64,000 nt of DNA from Alkalicoccobacillus murimartini (GCF_030813245.1 NZ_JAUSUA010000006.1:124001-188000), one strand, 5' to 3'. Shown: positions 1-8,508, counted from the first letter of the stretch. The notes: a model not told the origin generated them from the sequence alone. Numbers and translations are program-made.

Positions 1-262
1 ATTGTGCGAGAGCAATACGACTGTTAGCTACTTTAAAATATGGAACAGACAATGCCTGTACATCCTGTTCGCCAATGATGGCTTTTGCTCCAGCTTCTAT
101 CGCTGAAAGAATATACTTGTGGCCATCTGAAGCATACCCGCTAATGGCTACAAAAAGGTTGCCGGGTTCCACTTTCTCAGAATTATTTGAGATTCCAGTA
201 ATCGTGATATCGAGGGAAGAGGCATCGACGTCTATATTGTTCAGTAAAGAGTGTATGTTCAT
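1..262 (-). CDS. MurE-like Mur ligase, N-terminal fragment cut by the window edge
   Basis: About 87 residues read leftwards from ATG at 262 and run off the window, so no stop is visible. AAGGAG (271-278 region) lies 8 nt before the ATG. The protein reads ITGISNNSEKVEPGNLFVA followed by a GYxxDGHxYI..AIxxGAxAII pattern, which is the N-terminal UDP-binding Mur ligase domain of MurE (UDP-MurNAc-tripeptide synthetase: cytoplasmic, ATP-dependent addition of residue 3 to the peptidoglycan stem). The central ATP-binding domain is outside the window, so the added amino acid cannot be told. It is not followed by visible dcw-cluster genes and could be a second MurE paralogue. Confidence 0.75.
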   Translation of the reverse strand, partial: MNIHSLLNNIDVDASSLDITITGISNNSEKVEPGNLFVAISGYASDGHKYILSAIEAGAKAIIGEQDVQALSVPYFKVANSRIALAQ

Positions 263-341
263 AATATGTGCTCCTTAAATCATCATAGTAGATGACCCCA
301 AGTTCTAGAAAATCTTCCGATGTAGTCGTGTGGAAGCAGCT

Positions 342-382
342 AACGCAAAAAGAAGTATCCATCTTGGACACTTCTTTTCGTT
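342..382. other. Long hairpin in the divergent 263-622 spacer
   Basis: AACG.AAAAGAAGT.TCC and GGA.ACTTCTTTTCGTT form an almost continuous inverted repeat around a 5-nt loop (361-365). It sits between two divergent genes, so it does not end either of them. It may be the relic terminator of a lost gene or an operator. I see no other gene or element in 263-622. Confidence 0.45.
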
Positions 383-622
383 ATGTAGGATCATTAAAGG
401 TACAATGTGTATAACGATAGTGTTTATTGTACCCATCAACATCATTATTACGCTTCCAATTTCAAGGTGAACGTGTAAATTTCACTAAACAAAGTGAAAC
501 AGGTGTAGTTGCTCTTTCTTAGTGAACTTCAATGAATTATACCTTCATCTGTATTAGAATAAGTAGTAAAGCAAATGCGTTTTAAAAAGCTATCTGAGGA
601 CAAGAAAGGAAGGCAATATGGC

Positions 623-2077
623 ATGGACTTTAGCAACCTTATGACATTGATTCCAACCATCATCGTTATTATTAACATTTTACTAGCTGCTGGTTTTTTA
701 TTTTTTGAAAGAAGAGATATTGGGTATACGTGGGCATGGCTAATGGTTTTATATTTCATACCAATTTTGGGTTTTATTATTTATCTGTTTTTAGGGCGTA
801 ATCTTAAACAGAAAAATTTCTATAATCTTTCGACTGAAGAAAGGGAGTATCTTCAAGCGGAAGTAGATAAACAATTACCTGTCTCGGAGGATGAAGAGAT
901 CCAATCATCTCCGTTGTTAACGAAATATGCAGATTTAATTGAGCTGAACCTAAGATCATCCCATTCTCTATGGTCAAACGATAACGAAGTAGTTATACAT
1001 AACGATGGGAACGAAAAATTTGATTCGTTATTTGAGGGAATTAGATCAGCTAAACAAGAAATTAATGTACAGTATTACATTATTCAGCCCGATGCACTTG
1101 GAAGAAAACTCAGGGATGAATTAACGTTAAAAGCTAAAGAGGGAGTAAAGGTCAGGCTACTCTATGACGAGGTCGGTTCTAAGAAAATTTCACCTAAGTT
1201 TTTTAACGAGTTACGTCAAGCAGGTGGAGAAGTCGAAGTCTTTTTTCCATCGTTTTTCAAATTGATTAATTTCCGCATTAATAACAGAAACCATCGAAAG
1301 CTATGTATTATTGATGGAGAAGTGGCTTATATTGGTGGCTTCAATGTTGGGGATGAATATCTTGGCTTGAATAAGAAATTTGGCTATTGGCGAGATACCC
1401 ACTTTAAAATAAAAGGGGCTTCAGTGAACCAGATTCAAGGTCGTTTTATTTTGGATTGGCACCAGACTGGAAAAGGTAAAATCGGTCAATTTGAGGAGTT
1501 TTCGTATCAAGCTACAAAACACCATGGTACAAGCCCTGTACAAATTGTATCAAGCGGGCCTAACTCTGAAACAGAACATCTTAAAAATATGTACATAAAG
1601 CTTATTTTATCAGCTAAACAAAGTGTCTATATCCAAACGCCTTACTTTATTCCGGATGCTAGCTTTATGGACGCTTGCAAAATTGCGCTGCTTTCAGGGG
1701 TGGATGTACGTATTATGATCCCAAATAAACCAGATCACCCTTTTGTCTATTGGGCGACATGGGCGCATGCAGGCGAATTATTGGAATACGGCGCAAAAGT
1801 ACTGTTATATGAGAATGGCTTCTTACATGCAAAAACAATTGTGGTTGATGGAGAAGTAACCTCTGTGGGGACGATGAACATTGATCCTCGTAGCTTTAAA
1901 TTAAATTTTGAAGTGAATGCCATTGTGTATGACGAAAAAGTTGCCATGCCACTTCAAGAAATGTTCCATAAAGATAGCCATGTCAGTACGGAGCTCACGA
2001 TCGAAAAGTATAAGGAACGATCGCTTAAAATTAAGTTCAAAGAAGGAATTTCTCGACTGCTTTCACCGATTTTGTAG
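623..2077 (+). CDS. cls: Cardiolipin synthase, ClsA type
   Basis: Membrane phospholipase-D-family enzyme that condenses two phosphatidylglycerols into cardiolipin and glycerol. Two N-terminal membrane segments (about residues 7-28 and 36-57, the PLDc_N region) precede two HKD catalytic motifs: HRKLCIIDG with His224 and HAKTIVVDG with His402. Each is followed by the usual GGFN or GTMN..D element. ATG 623 is chosen over an in-frame ATG at 575 because AAGGAAGG lies 9 nt upstream of 623 and nothing comparable precedes 575. The resulting 484 aa is normal for Bacillus ClsA. A terminator follows at 2093. Confidence 0.93.
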   Translation: MDFSNLMTLIPTIIVIINILLAAGFLFFERRDIGYTWAWLMVLYFIPILGFIIYLFLGRNLKQKNFYNLSTEEREYLQAEVDKQLPVSEDEEIQSSPLLTKYADLIELNLRSSHSLWSNDNEVVIHNDGNEKFDSLFEGIRSAKQEINVQYYIIQPDALGRKLRDELTLKAKEGVKVRLLYDEVGSKKISPKFFNELRQAGGEVEVFFPSFFKLINFRINNRNHRKLCIIDGEVAYIGGFNVGDEYLGLNKKFGYWRDTHFKIKGASVNQIQGRFILDWHQTGKGKIGQFEEFSYQATKHHGTSPVQIVSSGPNSETEHLKNMYIKLILSAKQSVYIQTPYFIPDASFMDACKIALLSGVDVRIMIPNKPDHPFVYWATWAHAGELLEYGAKVLLYENGFLHAKTIVVDGEVTSVGTMNIDPRSFKLNFEVNAIVYDEKVAMPLQEMFHKDSHVSTELTIEKYKERSLKIKFKEGISRLLSPIL

Positions 2078-2092
2078 GAATACTTTTTATTA

Positions 2093-2126
2093 AAGCAAGT
2101 CCTATAAGAGGGCTTGCTTCTTCTTT
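2093..2126 (+). terminator. Rho-independent terminator of cls
   Basis: Arms AAGCAAGTCC (2093-2102) and GGGCTTGCTT (2110-2119) with one G-U pair and a 7-nt loop, followed by CTTCTTTAG. Confidence 0.7.
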
Positions 2127-2181
2127 AGCGTGATTAAGTTAATACCTTAGTTGTGTATTACGCTTAAAAAGTTAGAATTAT

Positions 2182-2210
2182 TTGACATAATTATATGCTA
2201 TCAATAAAAT
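2182..2210 (+). promoter_or_regulatory. Strong sigma-A promoter of fosX
   Basis: TTGACA (2182-2187), 17-nt spacer, TAAAAT (2205-2210), 42 nt before the fosX ATG. It is one of the closest matches to the consensus in the window and suggests constitutive expression. Confidence 0.7.
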
Positions 2211-2252
2211 GGAATTTATTGTGGTGTTCAATATCTGAATGGTGGTGAGTGC

Positions 2253-2666
2253 ATGATTGAAAGTGTCAGCCATATTACATTTGTAGTAAAGGATTTGGAT
2301 CGGACAACATCACTGTTTGTAGAACTTTTTGATGCCAAAGAGGTTTACCACAGTGGAGACGAGCAATTTTCATTATCAAGAGAACGTTTTTTTATTATAG
2401 GTGGACAGTGGATTGCCGTAATGGAAGATGAAACGATTCTTAATAAAACGTATCACCACATAGCCTTTAAAATAGCTGAAACCGATTTTGACTATTATCT
2501 GAATAAGATACAACACCTTAATCTAGACTTAAAAGAGCCTCGTAAACGGATTAGTGGAGAAGGATCTTCTATTTACTTTTATGATTATGATCATAATTTA
2601 TTTGAGTTACATACGGGTACCTTACAAGATAGATTAGACACCTATAAAAAAAGCTCACCTTCTTAA
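2253..2666 (+). CDS. fosX: Fosfomycin resistance hydrolase FosX
   Basis: Cytoplasmic vicinal-oxygen-chelate metalloenzyme that adds water to the epoxide of fosfomycin. The 137 residues match the family in length. The metal ligands fall at His7 (SHITF), His69 (TYHHIAF) and Glu118 (LFELH), and Glu44 occupies the position of the FosX general base (ERFFI context). That residue separates the hydrolase from thiol-transferring FosA/FosB. The ending HxGTLxxRLxxY is typical of FosX. It is a single-gene unit with its own TTGACA-N17-TAAAAT promoter. The family is common on chromosomes of soil Bacillaceae and Listeria, so it need not be a recent acquisition. Confidence 0.9.
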   Translation: MIESVSHITFVVKDLDRTTSLFVELFDAKEVYHSGDEQFSLSRERFFIIGGQWIAVMEDETILNKTYHHIAFKIAETDFDYYLNKIQHLNLDLKEPRKRISGEGSSIYFYDYDHNLFELHTGTLQDRLDTYKKSSPS

Positions 2667-2750
2667 CAGCAAGGTTGATATCACAGTTACAATCTATATG
2701 TTTTATAAGTTATGTAGTTGAACATATTATCCGTTAAAGGGATGATCTTG

Positions 2751-3344
2751 ATGAGCGAAAGTAGAATGAATCCAAAGGTAGATGCCTTTTTAAGTAGATC
2801 GAATAGCTGGCGGGAGGAATTTGAGACATTGAGAGACATCGCTCTGACTTGTGAGTTAGATGAGGAGCTAAAGTGGGGTGTGCCTTGTTACACATCTCAG
2901 TCTAAAAATATTGTACTGATGCATGGTTTTAAAGAGTATTGTGCTCTGTTGTTTCCGAAAGGTGCATTGTTAAAAGATATAGATAAAATACTGATTCAAC
3001 AAACAGAGAATGTTCAGGCCGCTCGGCAAATCCGTTTTACCAACGTTCAAGAGATCAAAAAAATTCAAAGTAGCATCAAAGCCTATATTCAGGAAGCCAT
3101 CGAAGTTGAAAAAGCTGGTTTGAAAGTTGAGAGTAAGAAGATGATCGAATCCTCGATCCCAGAAGAGCTCCAACATAAATTTGGTGAGGTGTCGGGCTTA
3201 GAAGAGGCATTTAAAGCTCTAACACCTGGACGACAACGAGCCTATATTCTTCATATCTCCCAAGCCAAACAAGCTAAAACTCGAGAAGCGAGAGTACAAA
3301 AATATGTGCAACCTATTCTTAATGGGAAGGGGTTAAATGATTAA
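2751..3344 (+). CDS. YdeI/OmdA-like DUF1801 protein
   Basis: 197-residue soluble protein. An N-terminal DUF1801 fold (about residues 15-125, with the W-G-V-P-C-Y-T and ALLFPKGALL stretches) is followed by a C-terminal OmdA/YdeI helical part ending in TPGRQRAYILHISQAK. Plants and bacteria carry YdeI-like proteins annotated as bacteriocin-protection related, but a biochemical role is not established. ATG 2751 is preferred over in-frame ATG 2718 because AAAGGG stands 8-9 nt before it. It lies alone between fosX and a convergent oxidoreductase gene. Confidence 0.8.
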   Translation: MSESRMNPKVDAFLSRSNSWREEFETLRDIALTCELDEELKWGVPCYTSQSKNIVLMHGFKEYCALLFPKGALLKDIDKILIQQTENVQAARQIRFTNVQEIKKIQSSIKAYIQEAIEVEKAGLKVESKKMIESSIPEELQHKFGEVSGLEEAFKALTPGRQRAYILHISQAKQAKTREARVQKYVQPILNGKGLND

Positions 3345-3397
3345 TGTGGTGGGAGTAAAGTTTAAGTGGACACGGATTCATGCCCACCTTATTTATG

Positions 3398-4360
3398 TTA
3401 GCGTGTAACAGATAATTTTGCTGATTCCAAAACCTGCATAACTCTCTTACTGTGCTTTAGCCTTTCATTCGCTTGCGTATAGTCATGATCTTGAATCATC
3501 AGAGCAAATTCAACGAACTCATCGTACATGCGATGATGATGACTAGAAGAAGTAACCTCATACTCTGCATGCTCATGCGGCATATAATGAAAAGACTTAA
3601 TATCATTGGTGGGGTTTGTGATGTGAATGGTTCCTCTATCCCCTTGAATTTGAATGGAATGAGGGGCTTTACTATCCTTTGAACCAATACAAACACTTTT
3701 AAATGATCCATAATCCAATATCAAAATACCTGATGTATCAATGTTACTCTCAATATTAGGGAAGTATTGAACATCGTTGGGTTGCCCAACTAAACCGATA
3801 ACAAAATGGATATTGTAGATGTTAATATCCATTAAGGCACCTCCAGACATCTCTGGATTAAATACAGGATGAATGACTCCATGTTTAAAGTCTGTATATC
3901 TTGAAGAGTACTGAGAATAGTTACATTCAATGATCCTTATCTCACCAAGTTTAGGAACGTAGTCATGTAGTGCTAAGTAAGACTTCTGGTATTGGTTCGA
4001 AATGGCTTCAAGTAACATGACTTGGTGTGATTGAGCAATCTCGGCCAACTCGTTAAATTCTTTTAATGTAGGTGTAAATGGTTTCTCACAAATCACATGT
4101 TTTCCTTTTAGCAAGGCCTGTTTTGCATAGGAATAATGCAGATGATTAGGTAAACCAATGTATACTGTGTCAATTTTACTACTCTCAAGCATCTTGTCAT
4201 ATTCCGTATAACAGTGTTGAATAGTATGTTCTTTTTGAAGAGCTTGGGCTTTATCCAAGGAGCGTGCATAGATACCTTCCAGCGTAATGGAGGGAATGGT
4301 ATGAATAAAGCTTAATAAGTCCTTCACAATCATTCCCGAGCCAACAATACCTACCTTCAT
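3398..4360 (-). CDS. Gfo/Idh/MocA family NAD(P)-dependent oxidoreductase
   Basis: 320-residue cytoplasmic dehydrogenase of sugars, inositols or their derivatives; the substrate cannot be read from sequence. The N-terminal Rossmann fold starts VGIVGSGMI, the conserved EKPFTPT loop with the cofactor and substrate lysine lies near residue 94, and the C-terminal GFO alpha/beta domain follows. Its ATG overlaps the stop of the upstream oxidoreductase gene by 4 nt (4357-4360), so the two are translationally coupled. With the divergent RpiR regulator they look like a small carbohydrate-responsive unit. Confidence 0.85.
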   Translation of the reverse strand: MKVGIVGSGMIVKDLLSFIHTIPSITLEGIYARSLDKAQALQKEHTIQHCYTEYDKMLESSKIDTVYIGLPNHLHYSYAKQALLKGKHVICEKPFTPTLKEFNELAEIAQSHQVMLLEAISNQYQKSYLALHDYVPKLGEIRIIECNYSQYSSRYTDFKHGVIHPVFNPEMSGGALMDINIYNIHFVIGLVGQPNDVQYFPNIESNIDTSGILILDYGSFKSVCIGSKDSKAPHSIQIQGDRGTIHITNPTNDIKSFHYMPHEHAEYEVTSSSHHHRMYDEFVEFALMIQDHDYTQANERLKHSKRVMQVLESAKLSVTR

Positions 4361-5379
4361 TCATGACACCCCTTAATTCCTGTCTCAAGAATCTCCATTG
4401 TAAGAAGTGTTTCTTCATCTTTAATGGCTTTCTCTTTTCCATTTACAACTACCTCGTAAAAATCATCATAGATGTTTGCATAATCTCCTTTTTCGGAAAC
4501 TACTTTTTCTTCGTGATAACGATCTTCAGAGTCCAAATAGGTTAATGTTCCATAGTGCTGAGGTAGATCGATTCCAAAATCCGGATGACCTTTAGGTAAA
4601 TAAAATACCTTTAGATGTTCCTCCTGCCTGTCCTCTGTTTCCTTGATAAACATACCTCTTGTGCCATGGACAACAAATCGTGGTCGTGATTTAATCCTAA
4701 AGAAGCTCGATTTTACAGACACTTTTAGTGAAGGATAATAAAAATCTACATCAAAATAATCATTCATTCTTCCATGTCCGAGTAGTTGACGGACATCGTA
4801 GCGAATGGTTTGAGGTTTGCCAAAGTAAGAAATGACCTGGTCAATCGTATGAACACCATGACCATATAAGAAGCTATTAAATGGTGAGTAGACGTGAGTA
4901 TTCAAGGGGATTTCTGGTCTGAAGTAATCATAATGCATCTCAACTTCGAGCAAATCTCCAAGCTTTCCAGATTCTATTACTTCTTTTGTAGTGAGAAAAT
5001 CCGAATCATATCGTCTGTTTTGGTAGCATTGGATATGAAGGTTTTTCTCTTTTGCATATTGAAAGAGTGTAGCTGCTTCTTCTTTTGTTTGCGTGAATGG
5101 TTTTTCAACGAGAACATGTTTACCGTGATCAAGAGCTAGTTTTGCAAATTCAAAATGAGATTCAAGGTGTGTACAGATAACAACTACCTGAATTTCTTTA
5201 TCATTTAATAACGTAGAGAGGTCATCGGTATAATGGATCGAAGAAACTCGGTCCCAATCCTTTTTTGTTAGGTCGCGTGCATAGATGGTTTTAACCGTGA
5301 TGTTGTCTCTGTTAAGTGAAAATGGTAGGTGATAACGATTCGTACTTTTACCGTTTCCGATATATCCAATAGTTAGCAT
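4357..5379 (-). CDS. Gfo/Idh/MocA oxidoreductase, YhhX-like
   Basis: 340 residues, first gene of a two-gene leftward operon. The N-terminus IGYIGNGKSTNRYHLPF and the VCTHLESHFEFAKLAL and VLVEKPFTQT segments resemble the YhhX subgroup, whose substrate is unknown. A QNRRYDSDF stretch near residue 120 and GHGVHTIDQVISYFG near 175 are also typical. The gene is divergent from an RpiR-family regulator, and two inverted repeats lie in the shared 5380-5540 spacer. The pairing of two different Gfo/Idh/MocA enzymes suggests sequential or reversible steps on one sugar, as in inositol or glucoside epimerisation (inference). Confidence 0.85.
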   Translation of the reverse strand: MLTIGYIGNGKSTNRYHLPFSLNRDNITVKTIYARDLTKKDWDRVSSIHYTDDLSTLLNDKEIQVVVICTHLESHFEFAKLALDHGKHVLVEKPFTQTKEEAATLFQYAKEKNLHIQCYQNRRYDSDFLTTKEVIESGKLGDLLEVEMHYDYFRPEIPLNTHVYSPFNSFLYGHGVHTIDQVISYFGKPQTIRYDVRQLLGHGRMNDYFDVDFYYPSLKVSVKSSFFRIKSRPRFVVHGTRGMFIKETEDRQEEHLKVFYLPKGHPDFGIDLPQHYGTLTYLDSEDRYHEEKVVSEKGDYANIYDDFYEVVVNGKEKAIKDEETLLTMEILETGIKGCHE

Positions 5380-5429
5380 GTAAGTGGCTCCTTCATGTTT
5401 TCTTTTTATTATAGATAGAAAAGGTTGCT

Positions 5430-5516
5430 CAAAACCGTTTTGTTCTGATTTTGGTATAAAGCATCGAATGTTTGCTACTATATGGATAGATTATTAAACA
5501 TTTTGTTCAGTTTAAT
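5430..5516. promoter_or_regulatory. Candidate RpiR operators in the divergent spacer
   Basis: Two inverted repeats lie between the divergent oxidoreductase and RpiR genes. CAAAAC-C-GTTTTG is at 5430-5442. ATTAAAC-N10-GTTTAAT is at 5493-5516, 25 nt before the regulator ATG. Confidence 0.45.
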
Positions 5517-5540
5517 GACGTAATGAACTGGAGTGACTTC

Positions 5541-6392
5541 ATGAGAATTCTAGATCAGCTTTTAGAAAGAGATCGGTTTACACCTAATGAAAAAAGTATT
5601 GCCACATTTATTCTTTCTCAAAAAGAAAAGATGCTGTACCTGACCATTCAAGAACTTGCCAAGCACACCTACACATCTCATTCTGCTATCATCCGACTTA
5701 TTCACAAAATAGGGATGGCAGGTTATAAAGAGTTTACGATTAAACTTGCACAAGAAATTCGGGATGAACATAAACGACAAAATCATGTAGATCCTAATTA
5801 TCCCTTCACTCAAGCTGAACAGCCGCTTGAGATTGCGAAAGAACTATCTGATCTGATGAGGCACACGATTGAGCGAACCTACACGTTTATGGAGGATCAC
5901 CTATTAGATCAAACGTCTCAATTGATTAACAGAGCGGAACGAATCTTTGTTTATGCGTTAGGGGATTCGCAAATAAGAGCAAAAAGCTTTCAGAATAAAA
6001 TGCTTAAGCTTAATAAATATGTGGTGATCGCAACGGAGCTATCAGAATGGTCCTATCATTCGATAAATCTTACTGAGAAGGATTGTGCTATTTTTTTGTC
6101 ATACCATGTAAAGACAGATGATTTTATAAAAACAGCCAACTATTTATCGAGTAAGGGTGTACCGATTGTTACAATCACAGCATCCTCTACGAACGAGCTG
6201 ACAAAGCAAAGCACTTATACCATTTTAGTACCGAACGAAGAGGACAAGTTCTCGAAGATTGGTACATTTGCTTCTCAAATCTCATTTGAATATGTGCTAA
6301 ACACCATTTATTCATGTATTTATAAGCTGGATTATGAGAACCACAAGCAATTTTCAATTGATACATTTAGAATGGTTGAGGAAGATATGTGA
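5541..6392 (+). CDS. RpiR/MurR-family transcriptional regulator
   Basis: 283 residues. An N-terminal HTH_6 domain (about 1-77; LTIQELAKHTYTSHSAIIRL is the recognition-helix region) is followed by a SIS phosphosugar-binding domain (about 110-245; FVYALGDSQIRAKSF). Members sense a phosphorylated sugar and repress or activate neighbouring catabolic genes. ATG 5541 is taken because GGAGTG lies 6-7 nt upstream; the in-frame ATG at 5523 lacks a site. Divergent from the two Gfo/Idh/MocA genes, which are its most likely targets. Confidence 0.88.
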   Translation: MRILDQLLERDRFTPNEKSIATFILSQKEKMLYLTIQELAKHTYTSHSAIIRLIHKIGMAGYKEFTIKLAQEIRDEHKRQNHVDPNYPFTQAEQPLEIAKELSDLMRHTIERTYTFMEDHLLDQTSQLINRAERIFVYALGDSQIRAKSFQNKMLKLNKYVVIATELSEWSYHSINLTEKDCAIFLSYHVKTDDFIKTANYLSSKGVPIVTITASSTNELTKQSTYTILVPNEEDKFSKIGTFASQISFEYVLNTIYSCIYKLDYENHKQFSIDTFRMVEEDM

Positions 6393-6416
6393 TGGGTAAA
6401 ATCAAATAAAAAAAAC

Positions 6417-6460
6417 AAATGACGAGTGTTCCTATTTTAGGAATGTTCGTCATTTTGGTC
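6417..6460 (+). terminator. Terminator after the RpiR gene
   Basis: 16-bp stem, AAATGACGAGTGTTCC (6417-6432) with GGAATGTTCGTCATTT (6440-6455), three G-U pairs, 7-nt loop, ending in ATTTTGG. Confidence 0.75.
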
Positions 6461-6522
6461 TGTCTATCTACTTTTTCCCAGCCTCTCTTTCTTTTAAATA
6501 CGTAAGAATTATCAGAAATATG

Positions 6523-6583
6523 TTGCGATTTAGATTTTTAAATCGTATACTGAGGTTAAGTTAGTGATTTAACAAATTAAATC
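6523..6583 (+). promoter_or_regulatory. Promoter with two copies of GATTTA-N6-TAAATC
   Basis: TTGCGA (6523-6528), 17-nt spacer, TATACT (6546-6551). The spacer holds GATTTA-N6-TAAATC (6527-6544). An exact second copy of both half-sites follows at 6566-6583. The centres are 39 bp apart. One box covers the promoter core and the other the start of the transcript, which is the layout expected for autorepression by the regulator encoded next. Confidence 0.7.
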
Positions 6584-6624
6584 GGTTTATAAATACAAAT
6601 AGATAGTAGGAAGGTGATTTGATT

Positions 6625-7107
6625 ATGGATAAACGAGAAATGATGGAGATCTCCTTAAAACAACAGAAAGTAATCTCTGATCCATTACGTTCACGAATTA
6701 TTGCTATGCTTCATGAAAAACCAATGACACCAAAGCAAACATCCGAGCAGTTAGGAAAAAATGCTGGAACGATTTATTATCATATTCAGCAGCTTTTTAA
6801 GCACGATATTTTGGAAATTGACCACATCGAGACAAATAAAGGGGTCGTGGAAAAGTATTACCGGTCAAAGGCTGTGCTGTTCAGAGGTCCAGAAGATCAA
6901 GAAGGTGTCCCTAATCATGTAGAGGCAAGCAGGGCGCATGTCTTGCTTTCTGAAGAATTACTCTCCGAGTTAAACAACGAAGTGAGAGAACTCCTTTACA
7001 AATATGGTAACTTGTCTTTCAAAGAAGGCACGGGGGGGACGAGTGAACAGAAGCCATATGTAGTAGATTTTCAAGTGACAAAATATGAGGATAAAGAGGA
7101 GGAATAA
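6625..7107 (+). CDS. ArsR-like winged-helix regulator
   Basis: 160 residues. A helix-turn-helix of ArsR type occupies residues 8-80 (LRSRIIAMLHEKPMTPKQTS, then NAGTIYYHIQQLFKHDILEI). The C-terminal tail has no recognised metal-binding cysteines, so a metal sensor is unlikely. ATG 6625 fits AGGAAGGTG 8 nt upstream; a TTG at 6619 would be too close. Two nt separate it from the downstream MFS gene, making a regulator-pump operon. The duplicated palindromes in its promoter are presumably its own operators. Confidence 0.82.
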   Translation: MDKREMMEISLKQQKVISDPLRSRIIAMLHEKPMTPKQTSEQLGKNAGTIYYHIQQLFKHDILEIDHIETNKGVVEKYYRSKAVLFRGPEDQEGVPNHVEASRAHVLLSEELLSELNNEVRELLYKYGNLSFKEGTGGTSEQKPYVVDFQVTKYEDKEEE

Positions 7108-7109
7108 GA

Positions 7110-8366
7110 GTGAGAACTTTAGTAACCGAACGTAATTTCTTCATTCTATTATCCGGAGTATTCATAAATGGGGTTGGGGGCGGAGTGTACGCAGTATCCG
7201 GAATGCTCCTTGTTCTGCATTTAAGTGGAAGCGTTCTCTATTCGGGCTTTGCATTTTTTGGTGTGACTCTAGCAAGTGCAATGGCTTTTCTAATTGCTCC
7301 TTTTGCAAACTATGTCACATACAAAAAAGGTCTTATTGTCTGTGAGATCCTAAAGTCTGCTCTTTTGTTTTCAATTCCGTTGTTCTATCTAACGGTTGGA
7401 CTAAATGTCTATTACGTTCTTGTATTATTATTTGCAGTTGCTTTGCTCGCTCAATTCACCTATCCAATTGAATCAACGATTATGCCGATAATAGTTGGTC
7501 GAGATAATATCGTAAAAGCCAATTCTTATCTACACACGATACGGGAAGGATTGGATATTGCATTTGTAGCTGGTGCAGGGATTCTTGTTGCTGTTATCGG
7601 ACCGGTTCAAGCCATATTCATTACAGCTATTTGTCACCTCTTGTCGTCGCTTTCTTATACATTTTATAATTTCCAGCAGCCCACTATTTCTAAAAAGAAA
7701 GAATCCATTAGCGATTTACTAGCCGTATACAAAATTGATTTAAAAGCAGGTATTGATTATATGCGTAATTCCTTAATTCCTAAGATGATTGTATCGATTG
7801 CATTCATAAACCTGGCAATGGGTATCATGATTCCTAACCTACCAGCTTTTGCACTCATAAAAGGTGGAGGCAATGAAGCTGTATATGGATTCTATCTGGC
7901 TGCCATGTCATTTGGGATTCTCATTGGAGCACTTGTCACGTCAAAAGTAAAAGAAGTGAGGTTTGGACGATTAATAATCATTAGCTTTAGCATAACGGGA
8001 ATGCTATGGATGGGATCCTCACTTCTTCCTGTTGTTCCTTCCATTGTTTTCTTTTGTTTAGGATCTATATCGATAGGTATTATTAATATCCTTATCTTTT
8101 CAGCTATCCAACAACAAGTGGAAACGTCATTCGTAGGGCGTGTTGTTACTGTATTAACAAGTGCTGCATCCATTGGTGCGCCATTTGGAGCATTAGCCGG
8201 CGGAATTATTGGATCAACACTTACACCGGTTGTACCTGTATTTCTTTGTGGATTAGCCATGATTATTTTTAGCGTCACTTGGTTATGTAGTACCATTTTA
8301 AGAAAGCTTCCTAAGATTGAAGAAGCAAAGTTATTTCCAGATAAACGTATAGAAGAAGCATTATAA
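7110..8366 (+). CDS. MFS transporter (drug-efflux type)
   Basis: 418 residues with about 12 hydrophobic segments, a short N-terminus and a cytosolic loop around 190-215 that divides the two six-helix halves. The GTG start has GGAGG 7 nt upstream, overlapping the end of the regulator gene. The layout resembles macrolide or general proton-antiport efflux pumps; the substrate is not predictable. Co-transcription with a winged-helix repressor suggests induction by the exported compound. Confidence 0.82.
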   Translation: MRTLVTERNFFILLSGVFINGVGGGVYAVSGMLLVLHLSGSVLYSGFAFFGVTLASAMAFLIAPFANYVTYKKGLIVCEILKSALLFSIPLFYLTVGLNVYYVLVLLFAVALLAQFTYPIESTIMPIIVGRDNIVKANSYLHTIREGLDIAFVAGAGILVAVIGPVQAIFITAICHLLSSLSYTFYNFQQPTISKKKESISDLLAVYKIDLKAGIDYMRNSLIPKMIVSIAFINLAMGIMIPNLPAFALIKGGGNEAVYGFYLAAMSFGILIGALVTSKVKEVRFGRLIIISFSITGMLWMGSSLLPVVPSIVFFCLGSISIGIINILIFSAIQQQVETSFVGRVVTVLTSAASIGAPFGALAGGIIGSTLTPVVPVFLCGLAMIIFSVTWLCSTILRKLPKIEEAKLFPDKRIEEAL

Positions 8367-8381
8367 AAAAAGGGATCAAAT

Positions 8382-8416
8382 AAGTACTGAGGCTTAGAGG
8401 CTTTGGTGCTTTTTTA
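8382..8416 (+). terminator. Terminator after the MFS gene
   Basis: AAGTACTGAGGC (8382-8393) pairs with GCTTTGGTGCTT (8400-8411) using several G-U pairs, followed by TTTT. Confidence 0.65.
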
Positions 8417-8447
8417 GTAAACTTCAAAGAAAGATATAATGTTCCGC

Positions 8448-8478
8448 TTGCCTTAGAGTTCACTCCAAGGTTTATACT
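8448..8478 (+). promoter_or_regulatory. MerR-type promoter with 19-bp spacer and dyad
   Basis: TTGCCT (8448-8453), exactly 19 nt, TATACT (8473-8478). The dyad CCTTAGAGT-tc-ACTCCAAGG (8451-8470, 8 of 9 pairs) lies between the two elements. A 19-bp spacer needs untwisting by a MerR-family activator; the gene for one is second in this operon. Confidence 0.85.
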
Positions 8479-8508
8479 GAACTCAGTTCACAGAGAGAGG
8501 GCGATCAT

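Noticed and set aside
183-371. Minus-strand 62-codon frame near the left edge
   Set aside because: It runs in a different frame over the true murE-like start and through the hairpin; no ribosome binding site.
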